NCBI RefSeq assembly: GCF_031886125.1
Contig: NZ_CP119391.1
Coordinates: 2,108,001-2,172,000, forward strand
DNA from: Halomonas piscis
GTDB taxonomy: Bacteria; Pseudomonadota; Gammaproteobacteria; Pseudomonadales; Halomonadaceae
DNA length: 64,000 bases
Direction: 5' to 3'
Positions within the stretch are counted from its first letter, which is position 1. Every line of letters starts with the position of its first letter. The translations under genes were made by a program, and so were the position numbers. Below are positions 36,870 to 51,335 of this stretch, piece after piece. Below the pieces are notes generated by a model. That model ran no database searches and had not been told where the DNA came from. It worked only from the letters and a program-made list of their open reading frames with translations.

Positions 36870-37016
36870 GCCGTCTCCTCCTCGTATTGCCAGGCGGTAG
36901 TGTAACCTATGCAGCCGCGCAGGTGGTGGTCTCGCCGCCAAGCTCGTCAGGCGTTACACTGGCCGCGCCCGTCACCATGCCCGTTATTCTTCATTGACGC
37001 TTTACAGGAGCCCCGT

Positions 37017-37898
37017 GTGGCCAACGCTTTCCCTGACGACGTCCTTCCCGAGGCGCTGCGGTTTCGTTCGCCGTCGCCGCTGGTGGATATCGGCGCCAAC
37101 CTGACCCATCAAAGCTTTGCTCACGACCTTGACGCCGTACTCGCCCGGGCGCGGGCGGCCAACGTCGCGGCGCTGATTCTCACCGGTACCGACCTAGAGC
37201 ACGCCAGGCAAGCAGCCGCGCTGAGCGACCGTCATCCGGGGCTTTACGCGACTGCTGGGGTCCACCCCCACGATGCCAGCGGCTGGAACCCGACACTCGC
37301 CGAACATATGGCCGCGCTTTATGCCCACCCGAACGTGGTCGCCGTGGGCGAGTGCGGGCTGGACTTCAACCGCAACTTCTCCACGCCCGCCGAGCAGGAG
37401 CAGGCGTTCGAGGCGCAGCTGACGCTCGCTGCCCAGCACGGCCTGCCGCTGTTCATCCATGAGCGCGACGCCGGGCAGCGCATGCGCGAGATGCTCGAAA
37501 GCTGGCGCGACGATATCAACCAGGCCGTGATCCACTGCTTCACCGCGGACAAAGACACGCTTTACGGCTATCTGGATCTGGACCTGCACATCGGCCTGAC
37601 CGCCTGGCTCTGCGACGAGCGCCGGGGACATCACCTGCGCCCGCTGGTGGGCGACATTCCGCTCGAGCGGCTGATGGTGGAGACCGACTGCCCCTACCTG
37701 CTGCCGCGCAACCTGCCGGCCAGGCTCAAGGGCCGGCGCCATGAACCGGCGCTGCTGCCGTGGATCGTGCGCGAAATCGCCCACTGGCGCGGGATGGACG
37801 AAGCCGCGCTGGCCGCGGCCACCACCCGTAGCGCCGCTGCGTTTTTCCGCCTGCCCGACTCGGCCGTGCGCGCCACCTGCCAAGAGACCACTGCATGA
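37017..37898 (+). CDS. TatD-family metal-dependent nuclease
   Basis: 293 residues from a GTG at 37017 with AGGAG upstream. TIM-barrel DNase: VDIGANLTHQSF (the usual DxHxH is replaced by DIGANLTH at the first site, typical of TatD proper), GVHPHDAS, GECGLDFNRNFS, FIHERDAG, IHCFTADKDT, and VETDCPYLLPRNL. TatD acts on DNA as a 3'-5' exonuclease in repair. It overlaps the next gene by 4 bases (ATGA). Confidence 0.9.
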   Translation: MANAFPDDVLPEALRFRSPSPLVDIGANLTHQSFAHDLDAVLARARAANVAALILTGTDLEHARQAAALSDRHPGLYATAGVHPHDASGWNPTLAEHMAALYAHPNVVAVGECGLDFNRNFSTPAEQEQAFEAQLTLAAQHGLPLFIHERDAGQRMREMLESWRDDINQAVIHCFTADKDTLYGYLDLDLHIGLTAWLCDERRGHHLRPLVGDIPLERLMVETDCPYLLPRNLPARLKGRRHEPALLPWIVREIAHWRGMDEAALAAATTRSAAAFFRLPDSAVRATCQETTA

Positions 37899-38374
37899 AC
37901 GACGAGATGCCGGGATTTATCGCGCTGGAAACCACCGACGACGACGGTCTGCCGTTGGCCGTTGCCTGGTCGCTGCCCGACGGGCGCATCAAGCACACGC
38001 TGATCCAGCCCGACGACAGCTGGCTGGACGAGGAGTCCAGCATCGCCGGGCAGTACAGCATGGAAGAGCTGGAAAGCCTTGGCGTGAGCCCCCTCGACGT
38101 GATCCGCGAGCTGGAAAACGATCACTTCAACGCTACGCTCTACACCAACGGCAGCGGCGAGGAGGACCAGGCGCTGGCGCGCCTTTTCGACACCTACGGT
38201 CTCGACCCCTTTGTCGAACTGGCTCCGGCCGAGGCGCTCTATGACGCCGCCGGACCGGGCGAGTGGCAGCGCCAGCGCGGCGAAACCTTCAGCGAGCTGG
38301 GGCTTGAGCCCATGCGCCCCGAGCACGAGGTCGAAGCGATGCTGCACCTGCACCGGCGCCTTATTGCGCGCTAG
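37895..38374 (+). CDS. Hypothetical protein coupled to TatD, possibly DnaQ-fold without catalytic residues
   Basis: 159 residues. It starts inside the tatD stop (ATGA), so is coupled to it. Residues 7-35 (GFIALETTDDDGLPLAVAWS) look like the first strands of a DEDD exonuclease in which the first Asp is replaced by Ala, and EHEVEAMLHLHRRL near the C-terminus stands where HxAxxD would be expected. If right, this is an inactive exonuclease-like protein partnered with TatD. This is a pattern impression, not a proven homology. Its 3' end overlaps epmC by 14 bp. Confidence 0.55.
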   Translation: MNDEMPGFIALETTDDDGLPLAVAWSLPDGRIKHTLIQPDDSWLDEESSIAGQYSMEELESLGVSPLDVIRELENDHFNATLYTNGSGEEDQALARLFDTYGLDPFVELAPAEALYDAAGPGEWQRQRGETFSELGLEPMRPEHEVEAMLHLHRRLIAR

Positions 38375-38948
38375 CGGCGAGCGCCTCGCGCCCGGCCTGG
38401 CAGGCCTCATCCAGCGTGGCCGCGTGTTGATAGTAGCGGTGAAGCGTCGCGCGAAACGCCGCTGCTCGGGCGGGCAAACCGGCTTCAAGGTAGCGCTGCG
38501 CCCTTTCGCGCACTTTTTCAGCAAAGGCGTGGCGGTCGACCTCGGCGTCGCCGTCGAGGTTATCCACGCTGACGTTGAACTCGCGCCCGCAGGCCTCGGC
38601 AAACAGCGACTCCAGCGCCTGGGGAGCGACCTCCGCCTGCTCGAACGCCCGCTGCTGCTGCTCGTTACGCCCGTCGGGCAGATACCAGTAGCCGTAGTCT
38701 TCGCACATACGCCGCTCGGCGCCGGCAATGCACCAGTGGCTGATTTCGTGCAGGGCGCTGGCGTAAAAGCCCCGGGCGAAGATGATCCGGTGATACGGCG
38801 TGCCGGCATCGGCCGGGGCGTACAGCGGCTCATCTCCCCCGCGAATCAGGCGCGTCTGAAAAGTTGAGGCAAACACGCCGTCAAAGAGGGCAATAATATC
38901 GTCAAGCGTCCAGCGCTGCTGGTGGGTGGCGCATGCTGCTGATACCAC
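38361..38948 (-). CDS. epmC: EpmC, elongation factor P hydroxylase
   Basis: 195 residues with a GTG start at 38948, AAGGAG five bases before it. It hydroxylates the lysylated lysine of EF-P. Family features: HRIIFARGFYASALHEISHW with the metal-binding HExxH (His67, Glu68, His71), CIAGAERR and DYGYWYLPDGR. Implies EpmA and EpmB elsewhere in the genome. It converges with and overlaps the preceding gene by 14 bp. Confidence 0.92.
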   Translation of the reverse strand: MVSAACATHQQRWTLDDIIALFDGVFASTFQTRLIRGGDEPLYAPADAGTPYHRIIFARGFYASALHEISHWCIAGAERRMCEDYGYWYLPDGRNEQQQRAFEQAEVAPQALESLFAEACGREFNVSVDNLDGDAEVDRHAFAEKVRERAQRYLEAGLPARAAAFRATLHRYYQHAATLDEACQAGREALAASAQ

Positions 38949-39027
38949 TTCAACTCCTTGGCGAATAAGGCTTGAGCGGGCAGTATAACGTCGATCAACC
39001 GCCAGGCTAAGCCGATCATTTTGCAGG

Positions 39028-40497
39028 ATGACTCACGCGAGACAGGAGACCGCCTTGAGCCCCATTGCCTCCCGGCTGAAAACGCGCTACTGGCCCGAAA
39101 CACGCCTGCTGGCAAGCCTGGCGCTGCCCATTTGCGGGGCCCAGCTGGCCCAGGGCGGCATGAGCGTGGTCGACGTCATGATGACCGGGCGCCTGAACGC
39201 CACGGCGCTGGCGGCGGTCTCTGTGGGCTCAAGTCTGTGGCTGCCGCTGATGCTGTTCATGACCGGCACGCTGATGGGCGTCACGCCCATTGTGGCCCAG
39301 CTGCTCGGCGGGCAGCGCTACGCCGACATTCGCCCGGCGGTACACCAGGCGCTATGGGTGGCGCTACTGCTCGGGGTGTTGTCGGCAAGCCTGCTGTGGC
39401 TGGCGGTAGCGCCGATCTTTGCCCTGATGGACGTGCCGCCCGAGGTGGCCAACGCCTCTTCCGCTTACCTGTCGGCGCTGGCCTTCGGCATGCCGGGCGT
39501 GGCGCTTTTTCAGGCGCTGCGGGCATTTTCCGACGGCATGAATCATACTCGCCCGTCGCTGTGGATCAGCCTGATCGGGCTTGGTGTGAACATCCCCAGC
39601 AATTACCTCTTGATCTACGGCGGCGACGGCCTGGCCGCCATATTCGGCGCCTGGCTACCCGACGTTCTCCAGCAGCTGCCCCCCCTTGGCGCCTTTGGCT
39701 GCGGCATCGCCACCGCGCTTTCCATGTGGTCCATGACGCTGGCCATGGCGTTCTACACGCACCGGGGGCGAGCCTACGACTCGGTCAAGGTGTGGCAGCG
39801 CCTTACCTGGCCCCGAGCAAGCGGACTGCGCGAGCTGGCGGTGGTCGGCCTGCCCATCGGCATCGCCATCTTTGTCGAGGTGACGCTGTTCACACTCATC
39901 GCCCTTTTTATTGCAAGCCTTGGGGAGATCACCGTGGCCGCGCACCAGATAGCTTTCAGCTATACCGGTATTCTGTTCATGCTGCCGCTTTCCCTGAGCA
40001 TGGCGCTGACCGTGCGCGTGGGTAATACCCTGGGCCAGAATCGCCCCGCCATGGCGCGGCTGGTAGCGGGCAACGGCGTTGCCATCAGCCTGGTCGCGGC
40101 GGCGATCAACAGCTTCCTGCTGTGGGTCACCGGGGCCTGGGTGATTGCTCTTTATACCCCCAACCCCGACGTGCAGCAGCTGGCCGTTTCGCTACTCTCC
40201 CTGGCAGCGCTTTATCAGGTATCGGATTCGCTGCAGGCCAACCTGGCCGGCGCCCTGCGCGGCTACAAGGATACCCGCATCGTCATGCTGATCACGGTGC
40301 TTTCGTACTGGTGCGTGGGGCTTGGCGGCGGCCACTGGCTGGGCACCCGCGGCGCCGGCTCGCTCAGCGGCCCGCTGGGGGTACACGGTTACTGGCTGGG
40401 GCTGATTGCCGGGCTCAGCACGGCCGCGGTGCTGCTGGGGTGGCGGCTGCACAAGATTAGTCGCCACCCCCGCGCTCGGGGCGCATTCACAACGTGA
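39028..40497 (+). CDS. MATE-family multidrug efflux transporter (NorM-like)
   Basis: 489 residues with 12 membrane segments in two MatE halves. First half: ASLALPICGAQLAQGGMSVVD and MTGRLNATALAAVS; second half: PIGIAIFVEVTLFTLIALF and LGEITVAAHQIAFSYTG. Sodium or proton-driven export of cationic drugs is the family role. The ATG at 39028 has a poor binding site; a TTG at 39055 with CAGGAG before it is an alternative start. A DUF3080 lipoprotein gene follows with the stop and start sharing a base. Confidence 0.9.
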   Translation: MTHARQETALSPIASRLKTRYWPETRLLASLALPICGAQLAQGGMSVVDVMMTGRLNATALAAVSVGSSLWLPLMLFMTGTLMGVTPIVAQLLGGQRYADIRPAVHQALWVALLLGVLSASLLWLAVAPIFALMDVPPEVANASSAYLSALAFGMPGVALFQALRAFSDGMNHTRPSLWISLIGLGVNIPSNYLLIYGGDGLAAIFGAWLPDVLQQLPPLGAFGCGIATALSMWSMTLAMAFYTHRGRAYDSVKVWQRLTWPRASGLRELAVVGLPIGIAIFVEVTLFTLIALFIASLGEITVAAHQIAFSYTGILFMLPLSLSMALTVRVGNTLGQNRPAMARLVAGNGVAISLVAAAINSFLLWVTGAWVIALYTPNPDVQQLAVSLLSLAALYQVSDSLQANLAGALRGYKDTRIVMLITVLSYWCVGLGGGHWLGTRGAGSLSGPLGVHGYWLGLIAGLSTAAVLLGWRLHKISRHPRARGAFTT

Positions 40498-41486
40498 TGC
40501 CTCGACGCCCGGTTCGTCGCCTTGCGGCTGCCCCGGCCATCGCCCTGCTGCTGGCCGGCTGCGGCGACAGCGGCGTGGAGCAGCGCTGGGCCGACTATCA
40601 CCGCGCGCTTGAGCAGTCGCTCGACACGGCCCCCATCGTCCGCTCCTCCCCGACCAACATCAGCAAACTGCCCCGGCGCCGTGATCGCCTATTCGACATT
40701 GAAGACACCCGCGAAGGAATACTCGACGTCTACGCGCTGCGGAAGTGCCGCATCGTTTCGCTGGTAGCCGGGCGCAACAACCAGCTGGGACGCGTCGCTC
40801 CGCCCAGCCAGCAGTGGCTGTACGAGCGCAAGCTGTGGCAGCGCCTGAGCGGCTGCTGGAACACGCCGGTGCCCGACGGCCTCGCCGATGATGACCGCCA
40901 ACGCCTGCGCCGGCTGACGCTGACCAAGACCCGGCAGCTGCCCTACGTCAGCTGGAATGCGCTATTCGATTCGGAAGAGTGGGAAAAAAGCTTTGCCCGG
41001 GCGAGCCATGCTATCGATTTCAGCCAGGCCAATATAGCGCCCGACCTCGCGGCGCTTGACTATCTGACGGCCATGGTTCGACACCAGTTCAGCCGCGAGT
41101 GGGTGCCGGATTCCGGCCGGCTTGAGCAGCAGCTCAAGACCCTGCGCTCCCGCCCGCTTACCGCACAAACGCTGCGCACGCTGATGCTCGCCGCCCAACG
41201 CCTGGATGAGGCCACTGCCGCGCTGCGCCAGGCCCCGTCCGGGCACTGCCTGCCATCCCGGCAACCCCCGGCGCTCGACGCCACCCGCAAGAAGGCCGGG
41301 CAGTGGTTAAGCGCCGTCAATGCGCTGTTCGAAAGTCTGCCGGTGACGCCTCCCCCGGCGATGAAAAGCTACCGCCGGCGCTGGCTATCGCTCGATAACC
41401 CCAAAGCCCCCTGGGCCTCGTTCCAGGCGGCTCTGAACGAGCATCACGCCGAACGCCTGCGCTTTCAGCCCTGCCCCGACGAATAA
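40497..41486 (+). CDS. DUF3080 family lipoprotein
   Basis: 329 residues. A lipoprotein signal ends in LLAGC (Cys near residue 22). The DUF3080 signature is RWADYHRALEQSL, LRKCRIVSLVAGRNNQLGRV and LPYVSWNALFDSEEWE. The function is unknown; it should sit in the outer membrane or the periplasm. The ATG shares a base with the MATE gene's TGA (TGATG), and a GTG just before is also possible. The coupling to an efflux pump is notable but not explained. Confidence 0.82.
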   Translation: MPRRPVRRLAAAPAIALLLAGCGDSGVEQRWADYHRALEQSLDTAPIVRSSPTNISKLPRRRDRLFDIEDTREGILDVYALRKCRIVSLVAGRNNQLGRVAPPSQQWLYERKLWQRLSGCWNTPVPDGLADDDRQRLRRLTLTKTRQLPYVSWNALFDSEEWEKSFARASHAIDFSQANIAPDLAALDYLTAMVRHQFSREWVPDSGRLEQQLKTLRSRPLTAQTLRTLMLAAQRLDEATAALRQAPSGHCLPSRQPPALDATRKKAGQWLSAVNALFESLPVTPPPAMKSYRRRWLSLDNPKAPWASFQAALNEHHAERLRFQPCPDE

Positions 41487-41599
41487 AGCAGCAAATCCCG
41501 GGCCACGCTTAACCTTCCTCTCAAGCTATGCTATTGGTGATGGGCAGGCAAGGTGACATCTTGCCGCTATCGAGGCCATGCAGCATCAGGAGGGACATC

Positions 41600-42301
41600 A
41601 TGGGCGCATCCTTGTCATCCCGCTCTGCCCGGGTCATCGATCTGGAGACGGTACGCCGGCGTCACCAGGCGCAGAAGCAGCTGGTACGCCTGGCGCCGGA
41701 GCTTGACGGGCTGGAAATGCTCTATCAGTTCGATACCGATACGGAAACCGGCTATAGCCTGCCGGTACTTGCATGGGGGCTGCATCAGGACGGCAGCGTC
41801 GACGGCCTTGTGCCCTGGATGGCCACCCTGACACCGTGCCCCCATATCAACAGCGAGGAAAACGGCCGCTTTATCGGCTATCGCGATCCGGAAACCGAAG
41901 AAATCTTTACCGCGCCGCCGGAGCATAAATACGACGAGCTCCAGGCCGCCGCCACGTACTTTGAATACGAATCCTCAAGCGAGGTCACGCTGATCCAGCA
42001 GCTGCCCGATACCCAGGGCACCCACGCCCTGTGCATGGATACGCCCCACACGCCCTGGCAGATGAAGCCCGTTTACGGCTGGTCGCTTTACAGCGACGGC
42101 AGCGTCGATGCGCTTCTCGCCGACGAGCAGCAGGCCATCATGACGCCGGTACTGCTGGGCGACGAGTGTTTGTATAACGCTCGCTCACGCCATCCGCGGC
42201 TGTATTTTTTTCAGCGCCATATCGCCAACCGCATCATGGAAGAGGATCCGGCCACCCTGGATGCCCTGGCGCTCATCGTCGTCCCCCAGGGCGACAACTA
42301 G
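41600..42301 (+). CDS. Hypothetical protein with an internal duplicated motif
   Basis: 233 residues from the ATG at 41600 (AGGAGGG before it). It contains two copies of a PVxxWxLxxDGSVDxL motif: residues 55-70 (PVLAWGLHQDGSVDGL) and 157-172 (PVYGWSLYSDGSVDAL). No signal or membrane helix. I do not recognise the family. The two copies suggest an ancient duplication of a domain of ~100 residues. An upstream ATG at 41528 is not favoured since it has no binding site. Confidence 0.65.
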   Translation: MGASLSSRSARVIDLETVRRRHQAQKQLVRLAPELDGLEMLYQFDTDTETGYSLPVLAWGLHQDGSVDGLVPWMATLTPCPHINSEENGRFIGYRDPETEEIFTAPPEHKYDELQAAATYFEYESSSEVTLIQQLPDTQGTHALCMDTPHTPWQMKPVYGWSLYSDGSVDALLADEQQAIMTPVLLGDECLYNARSRHPRLYFFQRHIANRIMEEDPATLDALALIVVPQGDN

Positions 42302-42353
42302 CTCACCCGGCGGCGTCTGCTGACCCGGACGCTTTCATGGGCCAAGGGTTGGC

Positions 42354-42608
42354 TCACCCCGCCAGGCGGATAAAGTACCGGTAAATCTCATCTGTCGTAT
42401 GCTGTTCCATCAGCTCATGGCCGAGAAACTGGCAAAACTTCGGCACGTCGCGGGTGGTGGCCGGATCGGTGGCCACTACCTGCAGCACCTCCCCCGGTGC
42501 CATGTCCCTCACCCGGTTATGCATGAGCATGACGGGCTCGGGGCAATACAGGCCGCTGGTGTCCAGCAGCGCATCGTACTCCGGCAGACGGGCAGTCGTA
42601 TCAGGCAT
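42354..42608 (-). CDS. tusA: TusA-family sulfurtransferase
   Basis: 84 residues with the CPEPV motif (Cys22 in SGLYCPEPVML), a following amphipathic helix, and EVLQVVATDPATTRDVPKFCQ, which match TusA (SirA). It relays sulfur, as persulfide, to tRNA 2-thiouridine synthesis and other pathways. It begins 18 bp after the rlmM stop and may be co-transcribed with it. Confidence 0.88.
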   Translation of the reverse strand: MPDTTARLPEYDALLDTSGLYCPEPVMLMHNRVRDMAPGEVLQVVATDPATTRDVPKFCQFLGHELMEQHTTDEIYRYFIRLAG

Positions 42609-42626
42609 GGTTCTCTCGCTCAGTCG

Positions 42627-43721
42627 TCAAACGCTTTCGGCATCAGGCATGTCGGCTGTCAACAGTCGCACATGCACGGTCACCTCTTCGCGATCATGGT
42701 AAAGATGGCGGCACGCCACGGCAGCGTCAACTCCCGCCTGCTCCAGAGCGTACTCCAGGCGACTCAGGCAACGCTGAACCTCTTCCCAGCGCTTTTTCAT
42801 CGGCAACTTAAGGTTGAACACCGCTTCGCGGCACCAGCGCTGAACCAGCCAGCGCTCGACCATGGCCAGGACCCGAGCCGGCTTGTCCACGATATCGCAG
42901 ACCAGCCAGTCAAGCCGCTCGGGCGGCGCCCAGGTAAAGCCGTCCTCGCCCAGGTGCTCTACCTGTCCGCTTGCCATCAGGGCCTTGTCCATGGGGCCAT
43001 TATCAATCGCGTAGACGTGCATACCGCGCTGCACCAGCTGCCAGGTCCAGCCACCGGGGGCCGCGCCCAGATCGGCCGCCTGCATGCCTTGTGCCAGACG
43101 CTCATCCCACGCTTCGCGCGGCACAAACTCGTGCCAGGCTTCCTCCAGCTTCAGCGTCGAACGGCTGGGCGCCCGCGAGGGAAGCCGCAGCCGGCGGATA
43201 CCGCCGGCAAGCTCGCTGCGATTGCCGGGAAAGCTCATGCCCAGCTGTACCTGGCTACCCGAGAGCCACAGCAGATGCAGGCGCCGACCGCCGGCCTTAC
43301 GGCGCAGAGCGCCGCGCTTTTTCAACAGGCCTTGCAAGGGGCGCGTCAGCGCCTTGGCCAGCCGCGCCAGGGACTTGCCGTCGTTGGTATCGGGGGTTTC
43401 ATGCCAGATGCTGTCAAAGCTCCACCCGGCCTCGCTGACCTGGCCGGCAATGGCGCTCAGACGATCGTCCCGCGACAGGGTGAGCGCCGGCAGCGCCACC
43501 AGACTTTGCCGGGCAAACACCAGCCGCGAAAACGCCACGCCGCGCTGCAGCGCATTGGCCGTTCCCCCGTCCGTACGCGTCACGCCGGCCCAGCCCGCGC
43601 CGGCTACCCCCTTGACATCGGCACCGTGCTGCGCTGCATGATACAGAAGCTCTGCCTGGGCGTCCCGCTCGAAACCTTCCCGGCAGTAAACCAGCCACGT
43701 TGCCGGCACCGTCTGCTTCAC
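42627..43721 (-). CDS. rlmM: RlmM, 23S rRNA C2498 2'-O-methyltransferase
   Basis: 364 residues. An N-terminal THUMP-like region (residues 1-150) and a Rossmann methyltransferase domain with DLGAAPGGWTWQLVQRGMHVYAIDNG near residue 190 and WLVCDIVDKP near 250. RlmM methylates C2498 of 23S rRNA in pre-50S particles. Lys and Glu of the catalytic tetrad are likely in VFNLKLPMKKRWEE. The start at 43721 keeps MKQTVPATWLVYCREGFE, as in homologues. Confidence 0.92.
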   Translation of the reverse strand: MKQTVPATWLVYCREGFERDAQAELLYHAAQHGADVKGVAGAGWAGVTRTDGGTANALQRGVAFSRLVFARQSLVALPALTLSRDDRLSAIAGQVSEAGWSFDSIWHETPDTNDGKSLARLAKALTRPLQGLLKKRGALRRKAGGRRLHLLWLSGSQVQLGMSFPGNRSELAGGIRRLRLPSRAPSRSTLKLEEAWHEFVPREAWDERLAQGMQAADLGAAPGGWTWQLVQRGMHVYAIDNGPMDKALMASGQVEHLGEDGFTWAPPERLDWLVCDIVDKPARVLAMVERWLVQRWCREAVFNLKLPMKKRWEEVQRCLSRLEYALEQAGVDAAVACRHLYHDREEVTVHVRLLTADMPDAESV

Positions 43722-43900
43722 CTGCTGTCCCCTTGCGTCTCATGGAAAACGGGGCTGCATGATAACACGGCTGCCATTGTCTCCTGTATCAAAGCCGCCT
43801 GCCCCGTCACCCGTCGCTAGCGCGCATGGGTCAATCACGCCTTGGCAGCGCTGCGAGTGGCCATGGCGGCGGGCAGACCTGATCACCTTCCTCAATCCGA

Positions 43901-43929
43901 TAAAGCATAGGGTATGCAGGTAAAGCATA
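43901..43929 (+). promoter_or_regulatory. Tandem TAAAGCATA repeats in the gdhA leader region
   Basis: TAAAGCATA occurs at 43901-43909 and 43921-43929, exactly 20 bp apart (two helical turns), 63-91 bp before the gdhA start. The second copy leads into a -10-like CATAAT. This spacing suits a dimeric regulator, but no regulator is known. Confidence 0.35.
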
Positions 43930-43943
43930 ATAAGGTCTAATAA

Positions 43944-45377
<1,434 letters not shown>

Positions 45378-45400
45378 TCGTCTTGTCGGCGCAAATAGCG

Positions 45401-45454
45401 TATAATGGTGGCCGACACAGTCCTTCCCCCTCCTTTCGGGGAAGGACTGTTTTT
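45401..45454 (+). promoter_or_regulatory. -10 element running directly into a terminator hairpin before rnk
   Basis: TATAAT (45401-45406) lies 11 bp before a perfect 13-bp stem: ACAGTCCTTCCCC (45417-45429), loop of eight, GGGGAAGGACTGT (45438-45450), then TTTTA. It is a good terminator for gdhA, but if the -10 is used, transcripts would begin at the hairpin and could be stopped before rnk (attenuation). Confidence 0.7.
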
Positions 45455-45497
45455 ATTGGCTATTGCGCATTGCGCTGTCTATTCCAAGGAGAGCACC

Positions 45498-45911
45498 ATG
45501 GGATACCGCCCGCCTATCATGATTAATCGACTCGACGCCGAGCGCCTGCAGCGGCTGATTGACGATGCTTCCGACAAGGACCTGGACGTTGCCGAGCTTC
45601 TTGAGGCGGAGCTGACACGCGGGGAAGTGGTGGATCCGGCCGATGTGCCCGATGATATTGTGAGTATGAACAGCCAGATCCAGTTTACCGACCTGGAACG
45701 TAATCGCCAGATAACCCGCACCCTGGTCTATCCGCACGCCCTCGGCAGCGTCGAGGATGCCATTTCCGTCATGGCGCCTATCGGAGCCGGCCTGATTGGC
45801 CTTCGCGTAGGGGACATTGCCGACTGGCCGCTGCCCAACAACGGCAAAGCTCGTCTGCGCATCGATGCCGTTTTATGGCAGCCAGAGCGCGAAAGGCAGT
45901 ACCACCGCTAA
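45498..45911 (+). CDS. rnk: Rnk, nucleoside diphosphate kinase regulator (GreA/B-like)
   Basis: 137 residues from the ATG at 45498 (AAGGAGAG before it). It has a short N-terminal helical part (MINRLDAERLQRLIDDASDK) and a GreA/GreB C-terminal domain with VSMNSQIQFTDL and AISVMAPIGAGLIGLRVGD. It binds RNA polymerase without the long coiled coil of GreA, and affects nucleotide pools and alginate in pseudomonads. It stands alone after a terminator hairpin. Confidence 0.9.
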   Translation: MGYRPPIMINRLDAERLQRLIDDASDKDLDVAELLEAELTRGEVVDPADVPDDIVSMNSQIQFTDLERNRQITRTLVYPHALGSVEDAISVMAPIGAGLIGLRVGDIADWPLPNNGKARLRIDAVLWQPERERQYHR

Positions 45912-46039
45912 TGAATCGCAAATAAAACCCGTACCAGCGTATTTGCTTGCTGACTATGTGCTGATATCAGGCTTTATTGGAAGGCCGGCTTACCGGGCGA
46001 CGCCGGCCTGCTTCGGCTGGACTTGTCTTCCACGCACAC

Positions 46040-46064
46040 AAAAAACCCGGCACGGGGCCGGGTT
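46040..46064 (-). terminator. Terminator of the rRNA operon
   Basis: AACCCGGC (46044-46051), five-base loop, GCCGGGTT (46057-46064); the minus-strand reading continues into T (A6 on plus, 46040-46045). It lies 14 bp beyond the 5S gene. Confidence 0.85.
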
Positions 46065-46078
46065 CTCTGTGTATCAGT

Positions 46079-46195
46079 GCCTGACGATGTCCTACTCTCG
46101 CATGGGGAGGCCCCACACTACCATCGGCGCTGAGCGGTTTCACTGCTGAGTTCGGCATGGGATCAGGTGGTTCCTGCTCGCTATGGCCGTCAGGC
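46079..46195 (-). rRNA. rrf: 5S ribosomal RNA
   Basis: 117 nt on the minus strand. Terminal arms GCCTGACGGCC and GTCAGGC pair; the internal CCACCTGATCCCATGCCGAA and the conserved GATGGTAGTG segments are typical of gammaproteobacterial 5S. It lies about 100 bp after the 23S gene. Confidence 0.95.
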
Positions 46196-46274
46196 GTAAC
46201 CGGTGACATATCATGCCGAGGGTGATCGTCTCGTGTCGTATCCGACGACTTTACTGTCTCATCGTTGTCGCGAC

Positions 46275-49203
<2,929 letters not shown>

Positions 49204-49366
49204 TGTCGCAATGACAACGATTGCCGGATACGCTTGAGACGTATCACATAATCTTCTTGCGAAGATCGTTTTGTCAGCATGATATATCTTGTTAAAGAGC
49301 ACTGCCTGAAAGCAGTCATAAGCGTCGTGACGGTTCACGGAGCTTATGACTGCTCAGGGGCACAGC

Positions 49367-51093
<1,727 letters not shown>

Positions 51094-51097
51094 AACT

Positions 51098-51164
51098 TGT
51101 TAAAGAGCGTCTCGCGTTTTGCGGCGAGGAGGGCGTATTCTACACGCCTTTGAGCGGCTGTCAA
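51098..51164 (-). promoter_or_regulatory. rRNA operon promoter P1 and leader boxA
   Basis: On the minus strand TTGACA (51159-51164), 16-bp spacer, TAGAAT (51137-51142), then a GC-rich discriminator (ACGCCCTCC), as in growth-rate-controlled rrn promoters. boxA GCTCTTTAACA (51098-51108) lies in the leader. The leader 50947-51097 also has a hairpin AGAGACC-TTCG-GGTCTC. I see only one promoter. Confidence 0.8.
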
Positions 51165-51329
51165 CGGCGATTGTTTCGAATCGCGTAACTCGTTGAAACC
51201 ACCGGCCTTTTGGGGCCTTTCGCCGCCGGTGACGGTTTGGCGTCGTCGGCAGCGAATATATACTATAGAAGCTTTCTGGCTATTTGGCAAGGAAAAGCAT
51301 AACTTTCGCGTTTCGCTACCAGAGAAGAA

Positions 51330-51335
51330 GCTAGC
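51330..51335. repeat. Target-site duplication of the IS481 element, left copy
   Basis: GCTAGC, identical to 52365-52370 on the other side of the element. It fits the NCTAGN target known for IS481 of Bordetella. The TAG within it, read on the minus strand, is the stop codon of the transposase gene. Confidence 0.85.
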
